DNA of 18,618 nucleotides from JBDTMT01 sp033764095 (GTDB taxonomy: Bacteria; Desulfobacterota; Binatia; HRBIN30; CADEER01), in NCBI GenBank assembly GCA_033764095.1, contig JANRJF010000370.1, positions 1 to 18,618 on the forward strand. The letters run 5' to 3'. The notes below the pieces were generated by a model that saw nothing but the letters and a program-made list of their open reading frames with translations, was not told the origin of the DNA and searched no databases. Below, piece by piece: positions 16,190 to 18,618 of the stretch; position 1 is the first letter of the stretch; the number at the start of each line of letters is the position of its first letter. The position numbers and the translations under genes are program-made.

Positions 16190-16648
16190 TTACGAGCGGG
16201 AGGTCGAGCCGTTGTGGGCGCCCGCCAGTCGCGTCACCAAACCGGTGCGGTCGGCGATCTGGCGGACGGAAATGCCGTCCAGGTAATCGAGCAACACCTG
16301 CTGCGCGCCGCGCCACACCTCGCGCTGCGCGCATACCGAGGCGAAGCAGCAGAAGTCGTCACGGCGCTCGACGCAGTCGATCAGCGAGAGCTGCCCCTCG
16401 ATGCACTCGTAGACCTCGCGCACGCTGATGCGCTCGGCCGGGCGCCCGAGGCGAAAGCCGCCGCGCGCGCCGGGCACCGATTCGAGCAGGCCGGCCGCCA
16501 CCAGGCGGCGCAGAATCTTGGAGAGAAAGTGCACCGGCACCGCCTGGCGGGCCTGGATCTCGGTGCAGGTGACGACGCGATTGTCGTCCTGGGCCGCCAG
16601 GTAGCAGAGCGCGCGCAGCGCGTAGTCGACCCGTCGGCCGACGTTCAT
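16190..16648 (-). CDS. Rrf2 family Fe-S transcriptional regulator
   Basis: 152 aa. It has a winged helix-turn-helix (NVGRRVDYALRALCYLA at the start, recognition helix around VPVHFLSKILRRL at 37-49, wing GARGGFRLG) and a three-cysteine cluster site C92, C100 (with C101), C106. The Cx7Cx5C spacing equals that recalled for the iron-responsive RirA group; IscR uses Cx5Cx5C. It probably binds an Fe-S cluster and senses iron, redox state or NO. Start choice follows homology; an in-frame ATG at 16732 with AGGG six bases upstream would add 28 basic residues and is a real alternative. It is the first gene of a six-gene same-strand run and has its own well-formed promoter, whose -35 box lies within a dyad. 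Confidence 0.93.
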   Translation of the reverse strand: MNVGRRVDYALRALCYLAAQDDNRVVTCTEIQARQAVPVHFLSKILRRLVAAGLLESVPGARGGFRLGRPAERISVREVYECIEGQLSLIDCVERRDDFCCFASVCAQREVWRGAQQVLLDYLDGISVRQIADRTGLVTRLAGAHNGSTSRS

Positions 16649-16832
16649 CAGCGAGCTGCGCGCCGGGCTCCCGGCGGGGGTCGGTTTGGCGCGCCCGGCG
16701 CGCGCACGTCGCACGCCGGCGCTCATCGCCATGCTCGCCCTGCTTGTCGTACCCCTGCCACGCTCGCGCTCGTCTCGTGTCGCCCTCTCGACCGCCGCGC
16801 GCGGCGCGCGGCGGAGGCGGAGCAACCTCTCC

Positions 16833-16861
16833 GTATAAGCGTGCGTTCTCACCGAAGTCAA
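16833..16861 (-). promoter_or_regulatory. sigma-70-type promoter of the rrf2-fdx-purU-orf-era-der run
   Basis: On the minus strand: -35 TTGACT (16861-16856), 17-bp spacer, -10 TTATAC (16838-16833). This is close to consensus and stands out in GC-rich DNA. Transcription would start near 16826, giving a leader of about 95-180 nt depending on the Rrf2 start. Confidence 0.75.
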
Positions 16862-16884
16862 CGCGGGTAACCCCGCAGGTTGAC
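16857..16884. promoter_or_regulatory. dyad over the rrf2 -35 box, candidate operator
   Basis: GTCAAC (16857-16862) pairs with GTTGAC (16879-16884). The inner GCGGG (16863-16867) pairs with CCCGC (16872-16876) around a TAAC centre, with a 2-base AG bulge. The left arm covers the -35 element, so a protein bound here should block the promoter. Autoregulation by the Rrf2 product is the natural guess. Confidence 0.45.
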
Positions 16885-16921
16885 GCCAGAATGCGTCCGC
16901 CCGCAGTGGGCCTCCCGGGCC

Positions 16922-16951
16922 TTGACGGCGCGCGCGGGCGCCGCCTAAAAG
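16922..16951 (+). promoter_or_regulatory. candidate promoter of the OmpA-family gene
   Basis: TTGACG (16922-16927), 18-bp spacer, TAAAAG (16946-16951). The -35 is 5/6 and the -10 is 4/6 to consensus. It would give a leader of about 100 nt before the ATG at 17062. Confidence 0.45.
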
Positions 16952-17061
16952 GGCGCTCCCGCGTCATCCGCACCGATGCGATCGAGTCGCCTGCAGACCC
17001 GCGCCGCGCCGTCGGCCGGTGGGGCCGACCGACGACGCGGCGATTCGCCAGGGGGGAGCGC

Positions 17062-17838
17062 ATGACAGGACGCGGGCAGAGACACCGGTGGGGGCGGGGG
17101 GCGCTCGCCCTGCTGTTGCTGGTGCACGCCGGCTGCAGCGCCGCCAGCCGCCCCAGCTGGCTGCAGGAACCGGGCTGGAACAAGCCCTGGTCGTATCGCT
17201 CCGGCGTCGCCGCCGCGGTGTGCGCCGCGATCGGCGCCGGCGCCGGCGTCGGCGTCCAGCAGGCGCGCACCAGTTGCTCGCGCGTCACCGTCAACGGCCA
17301 GAGCTTCGAGAACTGCTCGTCGATCGGCGACTCCGACTCCAACACCTTCTGGCTGTGGGGGGCGCTGATCGGCGCCGCCAGCGGCGCGGTGCTCTGCGGC
17401 ATTCTCGGCCACGTCTTCCTCGACCCGGCCGAAGTGGTCGAGCCGCCACCGCCGCCGGTGGTCGCCGAGGCGGCGCCCGCGCCGCCGCCGCCGGTCGCCA
17501 AGCGCATCGTGCTGCGCGGCGTCGGCTTCGACTTCAACTCCGCGACGCTGCGGCCGGACGCGCTGCCGGTGCTCGACCAGGCGGCGCTGCTGTTGAAGGA
17601 GAACCCCGACATCGCCGTGCGCGTCGAAGGGCACACCGACAACGTCGGCAGCGCCGAATACAATCTGAAGCTGTCGGTGCGCCGCGCCGAAGCCGTCTAC
17701 CGCTACCTGGTCAACCAGGGCATCGACCCCGAACGGCTGCGCGTCGAGGGCTTCGGCCTCACCCGCCCGGTGGCCAGCAACGACACCGAATCGGGCCGGG
17801 CGCAGAACCGCCGCGTCGAGCTGCAGGTGGTCCCCTGA
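17062..17838 (+). CDS. OmpA-family probable lipoprotein with glycine-zipper segments
   Basis: 258 aa. A Lys-free basic N-terminus and hydrophobic LALLLLV core end in HAGC with C25 as probable lipidated cysteine; His at -3 is unusual for a lipobox, so a secreted non-lipidated form is possible. Glycine-zipper-like stretches lie at about 48-64 (GVAAAVCAAIGAGAGVG) and 97-117, separated by a loop with C72 and C85 that could form a disulfide. A Pro-rich linker (127-146) leads to the OmpA C-terminal peptidoglycan-binding domain (about 153-258) with FDFNSATL, EGHTDNVGSAEYN and the NRRVEL end. It probably tethers the outer membrane to peptidoglycan. GGGGGGAG upstream of the ATG at 17062 supports the start. 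Confidence 0.92.
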   Translation: MTGRGQRHRWGRGALALLLLVHAGCSAASRPSWLQEPGWNKPWSYRSGVAAAVCAAIGAGAGVGVQQARTSCSRVTVNGQSFENCSSIGDSDSNTFWLWGALIGAASGAVLCGILGHVFLDPAEVVEPPPPPVVAEAAPAPPPPVAKRIVLRGVGFDFNSATLRPDALPVLDQAALLLKENPDIAVRVEGHTDNVGSAEYNLKLSVRRAEAVYRYLVNQGIDPERLRVEGFGLTRPVASNDTESGRAQNRRVELQVVP

Positions 17839-17843
17839 AGCGT

Positions 17844-17871
17844 TTGACGTCGGCAAATGGTTGGGGATAGC
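17844..17871 (+). promoter_or_regulatory. candidate promoter of the DUF1329 gene
   Basis: TTGACG at 17844-17849, 16-bp spacer, GATAGC at 17866-17871. The -35 is good, the -10 weak. It lies in the AT-richer spacer between the OmpA-family gene and the DUF1329 gene. Confidence 0.35.
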
Positions 17872-17928
17872 ACCACTAACAGATCATCAAAGGGGGGCGC
17901 GTCACGCATGCGCCGATTGGAGGCACTC

Positions 17929-18618
17929 ATGATTGCTCGTCATCTTCGCGCCGCGCTCGGCGGTGCCGTCGTCGCGGCGGCGTGCGCGCTCGCCGTGCCG
18001 GTGCGCGCCGACGTGCAGCCCGGCGACGTCATCAACAAGGACAACAAGGACAAGGTGAAGGATCTCGTCTCGCCCGGTGTGATGTGGTGCATCGAAAAGG
18101 GCATGACGATGAAGATCATCCCCTACAAGAAGATCGAGTGGAACGCGCCGTACAAGGAAGCGACCGAGAAGTACTCCGGCCAGGTGAAGCTGGCGGCCGA
18201 CGGGCGCTCGATCGAGGGACACGTCGCCGGCCTGCCCTTCCCGAAGATCGACCCGAACGACAAGGACGTCGCGCTCAAGATCATGTTCAACTACGAGCAC
18301 AAGCCCTTCGTCACGGACGACCAGGACTTGCGCAACTTCGACGCCGACACCGGCACCGTCTCGGAGAACCCGCTCGAGGTCGAGCGCCACTACATCCTCG
18401 ACCACCTGCGCACGCTCTTCTACACCGGCCGCCTCTACGTCGACCCGAAGCCGGTGCTGCTGCCGAACACCGAGAACGTGCGCGCCAAGCAGTCGCTGCA
18501 CCCGATCCTCGAGCCGTTCGACCTCAAGGGCGTCGGCCTGACCGGCATCCGCTATCTCGACCCGGATCGCCAGGACGACACCTGGCTCTACCTGCCCACC
18601 CTGCGCCGCGTGCGCCGT
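17929..18618 (+). CDS. DUF1329 family exported protein, C-terminus beyond the window
   Basis: 230 codons are visible of a family usually about 450 aa long. A signal peptide (hydrophobic AALGGAVVAAACALAVPV, probable cut after VRA at residue 27) sends it to the periplasm or outer membrane. The mature part begins DVQPGDVINKDN and includes GVMWCIEKGM, GLPFPKIDPND and, near the edge, GLTGIRYLDPDRQDDTWLYLPTLRRVRR. The last segment is the family hallmark, resembling LolA/outer-membrane-lipoprotein-sorting-like folds. DUF1329 proteins are often encoded near RND/MMPL exporters and lipid or steroid catabolism genes; the molecular role is not settled. GGAGG five bases before the ATG at 17929 favours this start; an in-frame ATG at 17908 is possible. 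Confidence 0.93.
   Translation, partial: MIARHLRAALGGAVVAAACALAVPVRADVQPGDVINKDNKDKVKDLVSPGVMWCIEKGMTMKIIPYKKIEWNAPYKEATEKYSGQVKLAADGRSIEGHVAGLPFPKIDPNDKDVALKIMFNYEHKPFVTDDQDLRNFDADTGTVSENPLEVERHYILDHLRTLFYTGRLYVDPKPVLLPNTENVRAKQSLHPILEPFDLKGVGLTGIRYLDPDRQDDTWLYLPTLRRVRR

Larger units (their letters stand above)
16649..17061. other. 413-bp divergent intergenic region between the Rrf2 and OmpA-family genes
   Basis: No convincing gene here. It holds the minus-strand promoter and dyad at 16833-16884 and a plus-strand promoter candidate at 16922-16951. A 10-bp perfect inverted repeat (GCGCGCCGGG at 16658-16667 with 16694-16703) lies just upstream of the chosen Rrf2 start. If the Rrf2 start at 16732 is used, part of this stretch is coding. 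Confidence 0.6.

Overview
The window is GC-rich (roughly 70 % by eye), densely coded DNA from what looks like a Gram-negative bacterium. The Gram-negative inference rests on an OmpA-domain probable lipoprotein, an exported DUF1329 protein and a cardiolipin synthase. A DUF1329 protein, a steroid-type (FadA5-like) thiolase and a secreted protein ending in dockerin-like 'GDEQVxIDELI' loops would fit a deltaproteobacterial-type or Candidatus Binatota-like lineage. That placement is an inference from gene style, not a phylogeny. No rRNA, tRNA, CRISPR array, insertion sequence or phage gene was seen.

Layout. 1-1266 (-): guaB, cut by the left edge. 1497-2012 (+): gamma-class carbonic anhydrase. 2044-7230 (-): four genes, transcribed in the order ELWxxDGT-repeat secreted protein, alpha/beta hydrolase, GT2 glycosyltransferase, class I methyltransferase; the last three overlap at their ends. 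7362-8582 (+) and 8610-9350 (-): a convergent cardiolipin synthase / EEP-family hydrolase pair. 9452-10615 (+): FadA5-like thiolase. 10744-11939 (+): a two-gene encapsulin operon made of encapsulated ferritin plus shell protein. 12093-16648 (-): six closely spaced genes, transcribed in the order Rrf2 regulator, 7Fe-type ferredoxin, purU, small membrane protein, era (GTG start), der. 17062-17838 (+): OmpA-family probable lipoprotein. 17929-18618 (+): DUF1329 protein, cut by the right edge.

The standout system is the iron-storage nanocompartment at 10744-11939. The ferritin-like cargo carries all recognisable EncFtn metal-site residues and ends in a canonical family-1 cargo-loading peptide (core LGIGSLKG). 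Its stop codon overlaps the GTG start of the encapsulin shell gene. Upstream lies an unusual inverted array of 7-bp GTGACCG-type repeats. Downstream, the encapsulin operon and the era-der operon converge on a 153-bp spacer holding two long hairpins, one directly after each stop codon.

An Rrf2 regulator whose cysteine spacing is that of the iron-responsive RirA type heads the opposing operon. It has a good sigma-70-type promoter (-35 TTGACT, 17-bp spacer, -10 TTATAC) whose -35 box lies in a dyad. This raises, but does not prove, a regulatory link between Fe-S/iron status and the nearby iron store.
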